Source: Olsenella intestinalis (GTDB lineage: Bacteria > Actinomycetota > Coriobacteriia > Coriobacteriales > Atopobiaceae). From it: a DNA stretch of 64,000 nucleotides. This document shows positions 6,908 through 17,600 of this stretch, in pieces; within the stretch, counting starts at the first letter, position 1; each line of letters opens with the position of its first letter. The stretch spans positions 515,501 to 579,500 of the forward strand of contig NZ_JALGRK010000001.1 of assembly GCF_023276655.1 (NCBI RefSeq), written 5' to 3'. The notes under the pieces were generated by a model, which made no database searches, had not been told where the DNA came from, and was given only the letters and a program-made list of their open reading frames with translations. The position numbers were made by a program, and so were the translations under genes.

Positions 6908-8374
6908 ATGGCAGAGACCGCAACCACCAAGACGAACTACGCCACGACCGCGGCGGCAGCCGCGAAGTCCGCAGGGTCCGCCGAGAGGGAGAAGGTCGTT
7001 CTCGCCTACTCCGGCGGCCTCGACACCTCGGTTATGGTCAAGTGGCTGCAGACCGAGAAGAACCTCGACGTCGTCGCGATCTGCGGCAACGTGGGACAGG
7101 ACGCCGAGGACCTCGCGTGGGTCGAGAAGAAGGCGCTCGACATGGGGGCCATCTACTCCAAGGCGCTCGACATGCGCGAGGAGTACGCCGAGAAGATCCT
7201 GACCAAGGCGATTGCGGCCAACGCTCTCTACGAGGACACCTACCCGCTGCTGTCGGCGCTGTCGCGCCCGATGATCGTCGAGAAGCTCGTCCAGATCGCG
7301 CACGAGACCGGCGCCGCCTACATCGCGCACGGCTGTACGGGCAAGGGCAACGACCAGGTCCGCTTCGAGTCGTGCATCCACGCGCTCGACCCCAGCCTCA
7401 AGATCCTGGCACCCGTGCGCGAGTGGGACCTCCTCACGCGCGAGCAGGAGATGGACTGGGCCAAGCGCCACGGCGTTCCCGTCCCGACGACGGCGGCCAA
7501 GCCCTACTCGATCGACGACAACCTCTGGGGCCGCGCGATCGAGTGCGGCGTCCTCGAGAACCCCTGGAACGAGCCGCCCGCAGACATCTGGACGATGACG
7601 GCGTCGCCGGAGGACGCGCCTGACGCGCCCGAGGAGATCGTGGTCGGCTTCGAGCAGGGCAAGCCCGTCTCGCTCAACGGCGAGGCGATGGACCTGCTGC
7701 CGCTCATCGTGAAGCTCAACGAGATCTGCGGCAAGCACGGCTACGGCCGCCTCGACATGATCGAGGACCGCGTGGTGGGCATCAAGAGCCATGAGTGCTA
7801 CGAGTGCCCCGCGTCGCTCGCGCTCATCAACATGCACCACGCGCTCGAGACGCTCTGCCTCGACGCCGCGACGCTCCAGTTCAAGCACGGCATCGACCAG
7901 CAGTGGGCCAAGATCGTCTATGACGGCCTGTGGTTCTCGCAGCTGAAGGAGGCCCTCGACGCGTTCTGCGCCGACACGCAGAAGTGCGTGACCGGCGAGG
8001 TCAAGGCGAAGCTCTACAAGGGCAGCCTCACGGTGATCGGCCGCAGGAGCGCCTACTCGCTCTACGAGTACGGCCTCGCCACCTACGGCGACGGCGACAC
8101 CTTCGACCGCACCGCGTCGAAGGGCTTCATCGACCTGCACAGCCTGCCGAGCAAGACGTGGTCGACCAAGCAGGGGCCGGCGGCGCACGGCGGCGTCGCG
8201 GGGGAAGGCGTAGGCTCTTCTCGCGAGGCGAATGACGGCGACTCCGCGGAGGGTGACCCAGCGGACGTGGCTGACATGGACAGGGCGGCCGCCGAGGGCG
8301 GTGCGTGCGAGGGCAAGGGCGACGCGTGCGAAAGCCATGAGGCCGCGGCGGACAAGGAGCATGCGGCCGCGTAG
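6908..8374 (+). CDS. argG: Argininosuccinate synthase
   Basis: Joins citrulline and aspartate using ATP in arginine synthesis. ATG 6908 is chosen because GGGAG (6895-6899) precedes it at good distance; 6893 is an alternative. The PP-loop SGGLDTS is at residues 35-40. The GNDQVRFE segment (substrate binding) and KAKLYKGSLTVIGRRS near the end are typical of ArgG. At 488 residues it is longer than the usual 400 or so, through an Ala-rich N-terminal extension of about 28 residues and a tail of about 65-70 residues after KTWSTKQG that is rich in Gly, Ala, Asp and Glu and not part of the family. argH follows after 97 bp, so the two are probably co-transcribed and controlled by the upstream leader. 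Confidence 0.95.
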   Translation: MAETATTKTNYATTAAAAAKSAGSAEREKVVLAYSGGLDTSVMVKWLQTEKNLDVVAICGNVGQDAEDLAWVEKKALDMGAIYSKALDMREEYAEKILTKAIAANALYEDTYPLLSALSRPMIVEKLVQIAHETGAAYIAHGCTGKGNDQVRFESCIHALDPSLKILAPVREWDLLTREQEMDWAKRHGVPVPTTAAKPYSIDDNLWGRAIECGVLENPWNEPPADIWTMTASPEDAPDAPEEIVVGFEQGKPVSLNGEAMDLLPLIVKLNEICGKHGYGRLDMIEDRVVGIKSHECYECPASLALINMHHALETLCLDAATLQFKHGIDQQWAKIVYDGLWFSQLKEALDAFCADTQKCVTGEVKAKLYKGSLTVIGRRSAYSLYEYGLATYGDGDTFDRTASKGFIDLHSLPSKTWSTKQGPAAHGGVAGEGVGSSREANDGDSAEGDPADVADMDRAAAEGGACEGKGDACESHEAAADKEHAAA

Positions 8375-8471
8375 GCCGACGGGCCTTTGCGGGTGGGCGA
8401 TGCGCTCGCTACTATTCAGATGACGGCGGGGCGCACGCCGACGGGGCGCGCGGCGCGAGAAAGGCGACAGG

Positions 8472-9902
8472 ATGGCACTCTGGTCCGGCAGGTTCGAACA
8501 GAGCGTTGACAGGTTCACCCAGCGCTTTGGCGCCTCGCTCGAGGTCGACAAGAAGATGTACAGCCAGGACATCGCGGGCTCGATCGCGCATGCGAAGATG
8601 CTCGCGCGGCAGGGCGTGCTTTCGGAGTCGGACGTCGAGCGCATCGAGGTCGGGCTTCTGGAGATCAAGCACGAGATCGACCTCGGGCGCTTCAAGTGGG
8701 ACGTGAACGACGAGGACATCCACATGGCCGTGGAGGGGTCCCTCATCGACGACATCGGCGCGGCCGGCGCCCGCCTGCACACGGGGCGCTCGCGCAACGA
8801 CCAGGTGGCGACCGACATCCGCCTGCTGGCCAAGGACCTCATCACGTCGCTGCTCACGGAGAACTACTCGCTGCGCAAGGTCGTGCTGCGCGCCGCGCGC
8901 AAGAACTTCGGCACGGTGATGCCGGGGTACACGCACATGCAGCATGCACAGCCCGTGCTCTTCTCGCACCACCTGCTCGCGTACTTCTGGATGTTCACGC
9001 GCGACTTCAAGCGGCTGCACGACGCCTTCGTGGCGGCCGACGCAAACCCGCTGGGCTCTGCCGCGCTTGCCGGCACGACCTACCCGCTCGACCGGCACTA
9101 CACGTCGGAGCTGCTGGGGTTCGACCACCCGATCCCGAACTCGATGGACGCGGTGTCGGATCGCGACTACCTGCTTGACCTCGAGTACGCGTGCAGCGTG
9201 AGCATGATGCACCTCTCGCGCCTGTGCGAGGAGATCATCACGTGGTCGACCACGGAGTTCGGCTTCATCACACTGAGCGACTCGTACTCGACCGGCTCGT
9301 CGATCATGCCGCAGAAGAAGAACCCCGACTTCGCGGAGCTCACGCGCGGCAAGACCGGGCGCGTGGTGGGCGACCTGGTCTCGCTGCTCGTCACGATGAA
9401 GGGGCTCCCGCTCGCGTACAACAAGGACCTGCAGGAGTGCAAGGAGGGCGCCATCGACGCGGCCGACACGCTGCGCGACTGCATGATCCTGATGGAGGGG
9501 ATGATCGACACCTGGGAGGTGCACCCGCGCCGGATGCTCGAGGAGGCGTCGCTGGGGTTCACCGCGGCGACCGACGTGGCCGACTACCTTGCCAAGCGCG
9601 GCATCCCGTTCCGCAAGGCGCACGAGATCGTGGGCGAGCTCGTGCTGTACTGCGAGAAGCACAAGGTCGGGCTCGAGGACCTCACACTCGAGGAGTTCCA
9701 GCAGGCGAGCCCGCTGTTTGGCAAGGACATCGTCGGCGAGCTCGACCCCGAGGGCATCGCGCGCGCCCGCGAGACCTACGGCGGGACCGGCCACGACGCC
9801 GTGCGCGAGCAGATCCGCGAGGCGTCCAAGTCGCTCAAGCGCGACCGTCGCCAGACCAAGGCGATCCTCGACAAGCGCGAGGCCGTGCGTCGCCAGGCGT
9901 AG
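8472..9902 (+). CDS. argH: Argininosuccinate lyase
   Basis: Splits argininosuccinate into arginine and fumarate, the step after ArgG. 476 residues, normal length. The fumarase/aspartase superfamily signature GSSIMPQKKNPD lies near residue 277; the N-terminal LWSGRFEQSVD and the internal HTGRSRNDQVATD are typical of ArgH. ATG 8472 follows GAGAAAGG (8457-8464). It is second in the argGH pair and is followed by a hairpin (9931-9956). Confidence 0.97.
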   Translation: MALWSGRFEQSVDRFTQRFGASLEVDKKMYSQDIAGSIAHAKMLARQGVLSESDVERIEVGLLEIKHEIDLGRFKWDVNDEDIHMAVEGSLIDDIGAAGARLHTGRSRNDQVATDIRLLAKDLITSLLTENYSLRKVVLRAARKNFGTVMPGYTHMQHAQPVLFSHHLLAYFWMFTRDFKRLHDAFVAADANPLGSAALAGTTYPLDRHYTSELLGFDHPIPNSMDAVSDRDYLLDLEYACSVSMMHLSRLCEEIITWSTTEFGFITLSDSYSTGSSIMPQKKNPDFAELTRGKTGRVVGDLVSLLVTMKGLPLAYNKDLQECKEGAIDAADTLRDCMILMEGMIDTWEVHPRRMLEEASLGFTAATDVADYLAKRGIPFRKAHEIVGELVLYCEKHKVGLEDLTLEEFQQASPLFGKDIVGELDPEGIARARETYGGTGHDAVREQIREASKSLKRDRRQTKAILDKREAVRRQA

Positions 9903-9930
9903 CGCGCCCGCAGCCCACGGCCACGTTGGC

Positions 9931-9956
9931 GGCCGAGAAGAGCGCTCCTCTCGGCC
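9931..9956 (+). terminator. Hairpin after argH containing the GAGAAGAGC motif
   Basis: GGCCGAGA/TCTCGGCC stem with the loop built from AGAGCGCTCC. The 9-mer GAGAAGAGC occupies 9935-9943. No T-run follows, so it is a weak or structural terminator. Confidence 0.55.
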
Positions 9957-10101
9957 GTGCGCCGCCCGTGGGCGCACCCGCACGTTGCCTGCGCTTTACG
10001 AGTGGGGCGGCGCCCGTGGGCGAGCGTGTAGAATCTTCCGTGGCAGATGAACTGGCGCGGCGGCCCGGCCGCCGGCGCGCGCGTCACGAAAGGACCGCTC
10101 C

Positions 10102-11448
10102 ATGATCGATCGCTACACCCGACCGGAGATGGGCAACATCTTCTCGCTCGAGAACAAGTACGCCATCTGGCAGGAGATCGAGGTGCTGGCCTGCGAGGCC
10201 CACGCCCAGATCGGCGAGAGCGGCATCACGGCCGAGGAGGCCGCGTGGATCCGCGAGCACGCCGCCTTCGACCGCGCCGAGGTCGACGAGATCGAGGCCG
10301 TCACCAACCACGACGTCATCGCGTTCCTGACGAACATGGGCTCCTACATCGACGCCGACGTGCCCGAGGGAGAGCCCAAGCCGAGCCGCTGGGTCCACTA
10401 CGGCATGACCAGCTCCGACCTCGGCGACACGGCCCTGTGCTACCAGCTCGTCCAGGCGACCGACATCCTGATCGAGGACTGCAAGAGGCTCGGCGAGATC
10501 TGCCGCCGCCGCGCCTTCGAGGAGCGCGAGACCCTCTGCGTCGGGCGCACCCACGGCATCCACGCCGAGCCCATGACCTTCGGCATGAAGTTCGGCAGCT
10601 GGGCCTGGGAGCTCAAGCGCGACCTCGACCGCCTGCGCGACGCCCGCGCCAACGTGGCGTGCGGCGCGATCTCGGGCGCCGTCGGCACCTACTCCTCCAT
10701 CGACCCGCGCGTCGAGTCCTACGTCTGCGAGCACCTCGGGCTCGCGCACGACCCGCTGTCCACGCAGGTCATCTCCCGCGACCACCACGCCTACCTCGCC
10801 GGCGTGCTCGCCACGACGGCGGCCACCTGCGAGCGCATCGCGACCGAGATCCGCAACCTCCAGAAGACCGACACCCTCGAGGCCGAGGAGCCCTTCCGCA
10901 AGGGCCAGAAGGGCAGCTCGGCCATGCCGCACAAGCGCAACCCCATCACCGTCGAGAAGGTCTGCGGCCTCTCTCGCGTGGTCAAGGCCAACGCCCAGGT
11001 CGCCTTCGACAACGTAGCCCTCTGGCACGAGCGCGACATCAGCCACAGCTCCGCCGAGCGGGTCGCCCAGGCCGACAGCTTCATCGCGCTCGACCACATG
11101 TTCCAGTGCCTGATCCGCATCGTCGACGGCCTGCAGCTCTATCCCGCCCAGATGCTCGCGAACCTCAACAAGACCCGCGGCCTGATCTTCTCGTCCAAGG
11201 TGCTGCTCGCCCTCGTCGACACCGGCATCACGCGCGAGGACGCCTACAAGATCGTGCAGGAGAACGCCATGGCCACCTGGCACGAGATCCAGGCGGGCGA
11301 GCAGGGCACGACCTACCGCGAGAAGCTCTCGGCCGACGAGCGCTGCACCCTGAGCGAGGCCGAGCTCGACCGCATCTTCGACCCCTGGAGCTTCCTCGGT
11401 CGCATCGACGTCGTGTTCGACCGCCTGCAGGAGCTGAGATTCGAGTAG
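10102..11448 (+). CDS. purB: Adenylosuccinate lyase
   Basis: Acts twice in purine synthesis, releasing fumarate from SAICAR and from adenylosuccinate. 448 residues. Signature GSSAMPHKRNP lies near residue 272; the start MIDRYTRPEMGNIFSLENKY and the segment TSSDLGDTALCYQL match PurB. ATG 10102 has GAAAGGA at about -9. A TAGAAT hexamer at 10029-10034 suggests its own promoter after the argH hairpin. Its last 40 bp are duplicated at 19724-19763, which marks the edge of the large tandem duplication downstream. Confidence 0.97.
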   Translation: MIDRYTRPEMGNIFSLENKYAIWQEIEVLACEAHAQIGESGITAEEAAWIREHAAFDRAEVDEIEAVTNHDVIAFLTNMGSYIDADVPEGEPKPSRWVHYGMTSSDLGDTALCYQLVQATDILIEDCKRLGEICRRRAFEERETLCVGRTHGIHAEPMTFGMKFGSWAWELKRDLDRLRDARANVACGAISGAVGTYSSIDPRVESYVCEHLGLAHDPLSTQVISRDHHAYLAGVLATTAATCERIATEIRNLQKTDTLEAEEPFRKGQKGSSAMPHKRNPITVEKVCGLSRVVKANAQVAFDNVALWHERDISHSSAERVAQADSFIALDHMFQCLIRIVDGLQLYPAQMLANLNKTRGLIFSSKVLLALVDTGITREDAYKIVQENAMATWHEIQAGEQGTTYREKLSADERCTLSEAELDRIFDPWSFLGRIDVVFDRLQELRFE

Positions 11449-11472
11449 GCGCGACCAACAATCCGATGGCGC

Positions 11473-11505
11473 GCGAGACCCGGCGACCCAGTCGTCGGGC
11501 CCCGC
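11473..11505 (+). terminator. Terminator-like hairpin after purB
   Basis: GCGAGACCCGGCGA pairs with TCGTCGGGCCCCGC with two mismatches, followed by TTCAT. The duplicated copy at 19788-19820 is a perfect stem. Confidence 0.6.
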
Positions 11506-11620
11506 TTCATATCGCCCACACCTCGCACGTCATCGGCCGAAACATGCCGCCTAGCTCCCGTTATGTAGACCCAGTTGCCACCCGCATGGCATCATTAAGA
11601 CAACAATGGGTGAACTGCGC

Positions 11621-11639
11621 CTCGCCCCCGACGGGCGAG
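11621..11639 (+). promoter_or_regulatory. Hairpin directly before the ribosome binding site of giant gene 1
   Basis: CTCGCCC-CCGAC-GGGCGAG ends 2 nt before GGGAGG (11642-11647). The same hairpin is at 19936-19954. It could affect translation start or mRNA stability. The intergenic stretch 11449-11655 otherwise holds the terminator and an unclear promoter (TTGCCA at 11575-11580). Confidence 0.45.
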
Positions 11640-11655
11640 CCGGGAGGTACGTGCC

Positions 11656-14600
11656 ATGAAACGCAACTCCACCTCGAGCAAGCTGCTCGCCATCGCGCTC
11701 GCCGTCGCGCTCGTCGGCGGCCTGTGGCCCCAGGGCGCCGCGGGTGCCGCCGAGCCAGCGGGCGCGCCCCCAGCCGACGCCGCCGTGGCCCTGCCCGCGC
11801 CCGCGACGCCTGATGGCGCCGCGCCAACGGATCAGGCGGCGCCCACAGCGGGCGACGCATCGACGCCGGCCCCGGACGAGGCGCCCGCCGAGAAGAGCGC
11901 GCCCCCTGCCGAGGAGGCGCCTGCTGACGACAAGGCCGCCGCGGCCGCGACCCCCGACCTCGCGCAGCCCGCCGCGGCCCCCGAGCCCGCGCCCGTCGCC
12001 GACGCCCAGCCGGCGTCTCCCGCGATCGACGAGACGCGCGTCGCCGAGAACGGCGTCGCCGTCGAGGTCCACGCCCCGGCCGGCGCCTTCCCCGAGGGCA
12101 CCACCCTCGTCGTCCGCGAGGCCGACTCCCGCGACGCGATGGCCGCCGCCGAGGCCGCCGGCGCCGTGCGCGGGCGCGCCACCGACGCCCGCGCCGTCGA
12201 CGTCTCCTTCGTGCGCGACGGCCGCGAGCTCGAGCCTGCCGGCACCGCCCCCGTCCGCGTCTCGCTGAGGGCAATCAACGCCGTCCGCGGCGAGGCGTTC
12301 TCCGCGATCCACGTGAGGGACGACGGCCAGGCCGAGGTCGTGGACAAGGGCGCCACCGCGAGCCGCGCCGACTTCGACGCGACCGACTTCTCCGTCTACG
12401 CGATCGTCGGCGAGAACATCAAGTACCAGTCGTGGGAGTTCTACAACGCCGCGGGTGAGCTTCACTTTGCCGTGAGCGTCAAGACCACCGACTACGAGGG
12501 GGCCGACAAGGAGTCCCAGGCGGCGCAGCGCCTGGCGGCGACGGGCGTGCCTGCCGTCTTCGCCGGCGACGACACCACGGAGTTCGTCGGCTGGTACCTG
12601 AAGGGCGCCGACGGATCCTGGGGCGAGGCCTGGTCGGGCTACCCCGACACGGTCTCCTTCGACGGCAGCGTCACGAGGGTCTACGCCAAGTACCGCGACA
12701 AGAAGCACTACGTCTCCTACCACAGCGCGGTCGACTCCGACGCCGACGGAACCTTCGACACGTTCCCGATCATCCACGTGGTGGAGGTAAACGCGGGCGA
12801 GAACCTCGCCGTCAGCGCGGGCACCCCGCTCTTCGTCACGCCCGCCGGCACGGCCAACGTCGGTTGGTCCACGCGCAACGGCGCGGCCTCATCGGACACC
12901 GACGTCTACGGCTACGGAGGCGAGTCGCAGCTCGCCGTCAACGCCGACACGGACCTCTACCCGATCATCGAGGGCGGCTACTGGGTCTCCTTCGACTCGG
13001 CCGGCGGCACGGGCGTCGACAGCCAGTTCGTCTCCGAGGGCAAGACGGCCAGGCGTCCCGCCGACCCCACGCGCAAGGGCTATGCCTTCACGGGTTGGGT
13101 GAACGGCGAGGGCGCGCCGTTCGACTTTGCCACGCCCGTCACGGCCGCCACGACGCTCACGGCAACGTGGGAGGAGGCCCAGACCACCTATCGCCTGCAC
13201 TTCTACCTGCAGGGCGCCGAGCCCAAGGCCACGGTGGAAGAGGACTATGCCCTCGACGCCAACTATTACTATGAGGTCCCCGCAACAACGGGCGATGTGA
13301 TCTCGCTGAGTCAGAACGATTCCAACATTAGCGCCGCCATTAGAGCGAGTTATTCGGAGAATGGTGGTGCCATCCCCGACTACTACGTCAACGTAAATCT
13401 TCTTAGTGCGGAAAACGCGAAGAACATTACCGTGGCCTCGGACGGCTCGACAGTGTTCACGGTGTATCTTGACCGCATCTGGTACTACCTCAAGACAGGA
13501 GGCAAAGGCGGAAACAAAAGCTATGCCTGGCGCTGGGGTCAGAGCCTGTATGACTACTATCAGCACAAGTACCAAAGCGCCCGCGCAGACGACATGCGGA
13601 TCATGCTTCAATATGCTGGAAAAACCGCTCAATACGTAGAATACAGGGCTGCGCGCAATGGCGCGGTGCTATCGTCACCGTTTGGTCTCTATCAATGTTG
13701 CAGGCAGTACTCTGCAAACCCACCCGCGACCGGCATTCCGTGCGGAACCACGCTAACGACTGGTGAAAGCAAGGTTGACTCTACTGACTGGACATACGAC
13801 GCTTATCATCACTACGAAAAGCTTGATACAACGGGAACGGGCGCGGACAGCGACTTCGAAGTCGTGCACATGCCGTATAAGAGCGTTCATAACCATGCAA
13901 ATGTCGTTTTAAACTACACGGGGTTTAGCTACCTTAGGAGCACAAACACTGGGCTGTACTCAGACTCATCAATTAAGAATCGTATCGTCCCCAAAAAATT
14001 TAACGGTAAAACGAGCGAACCGTATCACATCTGGTATTCCCGCAATAAACATGACGTGATTTGGAATGAAAATGGCGGGCCAGAGGCGCAAGACCTCAAG
14101 AGCATTTATTTTGGAACAGACATAACGGATACTCAGGCCACGCTTGCTGACGGCACTACCTATGTAGCGTATGACAAAGATCCAGATCAAGATGGCTTTG
14201 TGCGACCTACGACGATGACTGATTCGACCGGTGAGCATTGGTTTGAGGGCTGGCATAAAGTAAACACGCTCGTGGATAGCCTATATTCCTTCGACGGCGT
14301 GACCATGCCCGACAAGGATATCGTGCTCTATGCCGCCTGGACCGACGCGCGTTGCAAGGTCACCTACGACCTCGCGGGCGGGTCGCTCGCGCAGGACGTC
14401 ACACTGCGCAACCGCGATGCCTCGGCGGGCGAGAAGAGCGCGACCGACGTGCTCAAGTACGGCGAGCAGGCGACGAGTCTCTCGTCCGCGCAGATCACGC
14501 CTCCCGAGGGTTCCGGCGAGCTCCTCGGCTGGACCTACGAGCGCGACGGGCAGGACGTCACCTGGAGCTTCGCCAACGAGGTCCACTCCGACGTGACCCT

Positions 14601-17600
14601 CAGGGCGGTCTACGCACCCGAGGGCGCGACCACCACGTCCTACCACCTCGCCTACGACGCCGGCGGGGGCGATGCGGGAGTCGCCCCGACCGACGGCAAC
14701 GCCTACCTCAAGGGCGCCACGGCGTTCATGCCGAGCGGGGCCGCACTCTCCCAGGGCGGCAGGCCCTTCCTCTACTGGCGCGACGCCTCCGGCGACGCCC
14801 ACTACGCGGGCAGCCGCTACACCGTGAGCGGCGACGCCACGCTCACGGCGGTCTACTCTTCCACGGCCGACGCAGCGAGCGGCAGGACCGACCTGACCTA
14901 CGACTACAACTACGGCTCGATGTCCCCCAACACCTCGCTCGCCGCCCTCACGCCCGACGGCTCCGCGACGCGCGAGGTCTACGTCAACCAGGCCATGGAC
15001 CTCGACGAGGTCGGCTACCACGACGTCTCGGGCGCCACGCCCGTGGGCTACACCTTCTCCGGCTGGTACGCCGACGCCGACCGCACGAGCAGGCTCGCCG
15101 ACGTCATCGTCGACGCATCCTCGGCCGCCGGCGAGAACAGGGTCTTTGCCGGCTGGACCAGGAACGCCTACCAGGTGGCCTTCGACAAGAACGACGACCT
15201 CGCCACCGGGGAGATGCCGCCCGAGGACTTCCAGTACGACATCGAGGCCGGCCTCACGCCTCTCGACTTCTCCGAGACCGGCTTCTCCAAGACCGGCTAC
15301 CACTTCGGCGGCTGGGCCACGACCGCCTCGGGCGACGCCGTCTACGCCGACAAGGCGCCCGTCACCAACCTCACCGCCACGGACGGTGCCACGGTCACGC
15401 TCTTCGCGACGTGGGAGGCGAACCCCTACCACGTGAGCTTCAACAAGGGCGCCGACGCCGCGTCGGGCACCATGGCCACCCAGGACCTCACCTACGACGC
15501 CGCGGCCACGCCGCTCTCGGCCAACGAGTTCTCCAACAAGGGCCGCCACTTCGCCGGCTGGGCGACCGAGGCCGGCGGGGCCTCCGCGTACGCCGACGAG
15601 GAGAGCGTCCAGAACCTCACGAGCGAGAACGACGGCACCGTCGAACTGTTCGCGACCTGGGACGCCAACACCTTCCAGGCCGCCCCGATAGAGGGCAGCT
15701 TCACCTACGACGGCGGCGCCCACACGCCCGAGCCGCGCGTCACGGGCGAGGGCGGGGCCGTTCTCACCAAGGACGTCGACTACGAGCTCGTCTACAGCAA
15801 CAACGTCAACGCCGCCGACGCGACCGCGGACGCCGCGCCGACGGTGACCGTGCGCGCCAAGGCCGGCGGCGACTACCAGTACGCGCCCGACGTCACGCTC
15901 CACTTCACCATCGGCAAGGCCACGTGGGACGCAGTCGACGCGACCAAGGCGACCACCACCCAGTCCGTCGTGACCACCACGCTCTCCGGCGAGTCTCCCA
16001 CCGCCGCCCCCACGTCCACGGACGAGAGGAGCGGCACCCTCGCCCTGGCCGGCTACGACAGCGCGAAGCCCGTCGAGTACTCCCTCGACGCGGGCGCGAC
16101 CTGGCAGGACCTGCCTGCCGACGGCAGGCTCTCCGGCCTCGCCGCCGGCGACGTCTCCCTGCGCTACAAGGAGGACGCCAACCACTTCGCGAGCGCGCCA
16201 ATCGTCGCCGAGGTCCTCTACGGCGTGCGCGGCAACGTCACGTGGGACTACAACTACGCCTACGTCGAGGGCGCGTCCATACGCGAGGCCGTGGTGAACG
16301 ACACGCCGCAGGAACGCTCGAGCGCGGGCATGCTCTACCTCCTCGCGAACGGCGCGGCGCAGGCGGGCTACCCCATCACCGTCACCGGCGCGACCGACGC
16401 CGGCCGCGACGACACGCTCACGCACGCCTACGGCACCTACGCGCTCGACGGGCTCTCCAAGAGGGTCAGCTACACCCTCTCGCTCAAGCCCACGGTCGCC
16501 AACTCCGCCGGCACGGCCCAGATCGAGACCGGCTCGTATGCCGCCACGCAGAGGGGCGACGACTTCGACGTCGCCTACGTCGGCGTCGGCAACTTCGACG
16601 GCAAGTGGTCCGTCTCGGTCGAGTCGACCGAGGCCGACGGATACGCCGACCTCGAGGGCGTCTACGTCAAGGTCTTCTGGGCCTCGAGGGACGAGGCGGA
16701 GCAGCAGGACGCCTCCCTCTACGAGGTCGTCAGCCAGCAGAACGACGCCACGCTCGGCACCTACTGCGCCGTGTCGGGCTCCGGCGCCGCTCGCGCGGCC
16801 ACGGGCAGCCTCCCCGTCTGGAAGCTCAACACCGACGGCTTCCCCTCGCGCTACCGCGCCCGCGTCATGGGCTTCCGCGTCGGCGGCGTCGACTACCCAT
16901 GCTCGCAGTACTTCCTCTCCTCGCTCGAGAGCCCGCTCTACTACGACGCCGAGAAGGACGACGGCTCCACGCAGGGCCAGGACCCCATGCGCGTCACCGT
17001 CTCCGGCCTCCAGGTCCCGATGGTCGCCCTCGACCTCAACGACGGCGGCGCCACGCCGGCGGCAGCGCTCCCCGAGGGAACCGCCAACCACGTCCTCGGC
17101 AGCCCCGCCACCGCCCCCGCAACGGGCTGGCGGGTCGCGCAGGCGGCCGTCGAGGCCATCCGACCCGCGTGGGAGGGCCACGAGTTCGAGGGGTGGTACG
17201 AGAGCGCGAACCCCACGGCAGGCGACCGCCTCGCCGGAGACGTCGAGGGCCTCGCCTCCAGGAAGACGCTCTACGCACACTGGTCCGAGAACCAGGGCGC
17301 GCCCGAGGGCCTCACGACCACCCGACTCACCGCCCAGCGCGACCCCGCCAACGACGCGGTCCTCACCGACGGCTCCGGCGCGCCGCTCACCAACGACGAC
17401 GGCACCATCACCGGCGTGACCGACGCCATGGAGTGGCGCCGCCGCGCAGACGACGGCACCTGGCCGGACGCGTGGACGCGCGTGGGCGCGGGCGAGAAGA
17501 GCGTCTCCGGCCTCTCGGCCGGCACCTACCAGGTGCGCTACGCCGCCACCACGGCAACGGACGCCGCCTGGGCGCGCAACGTCGGCGAGCCCGCAGAGGT

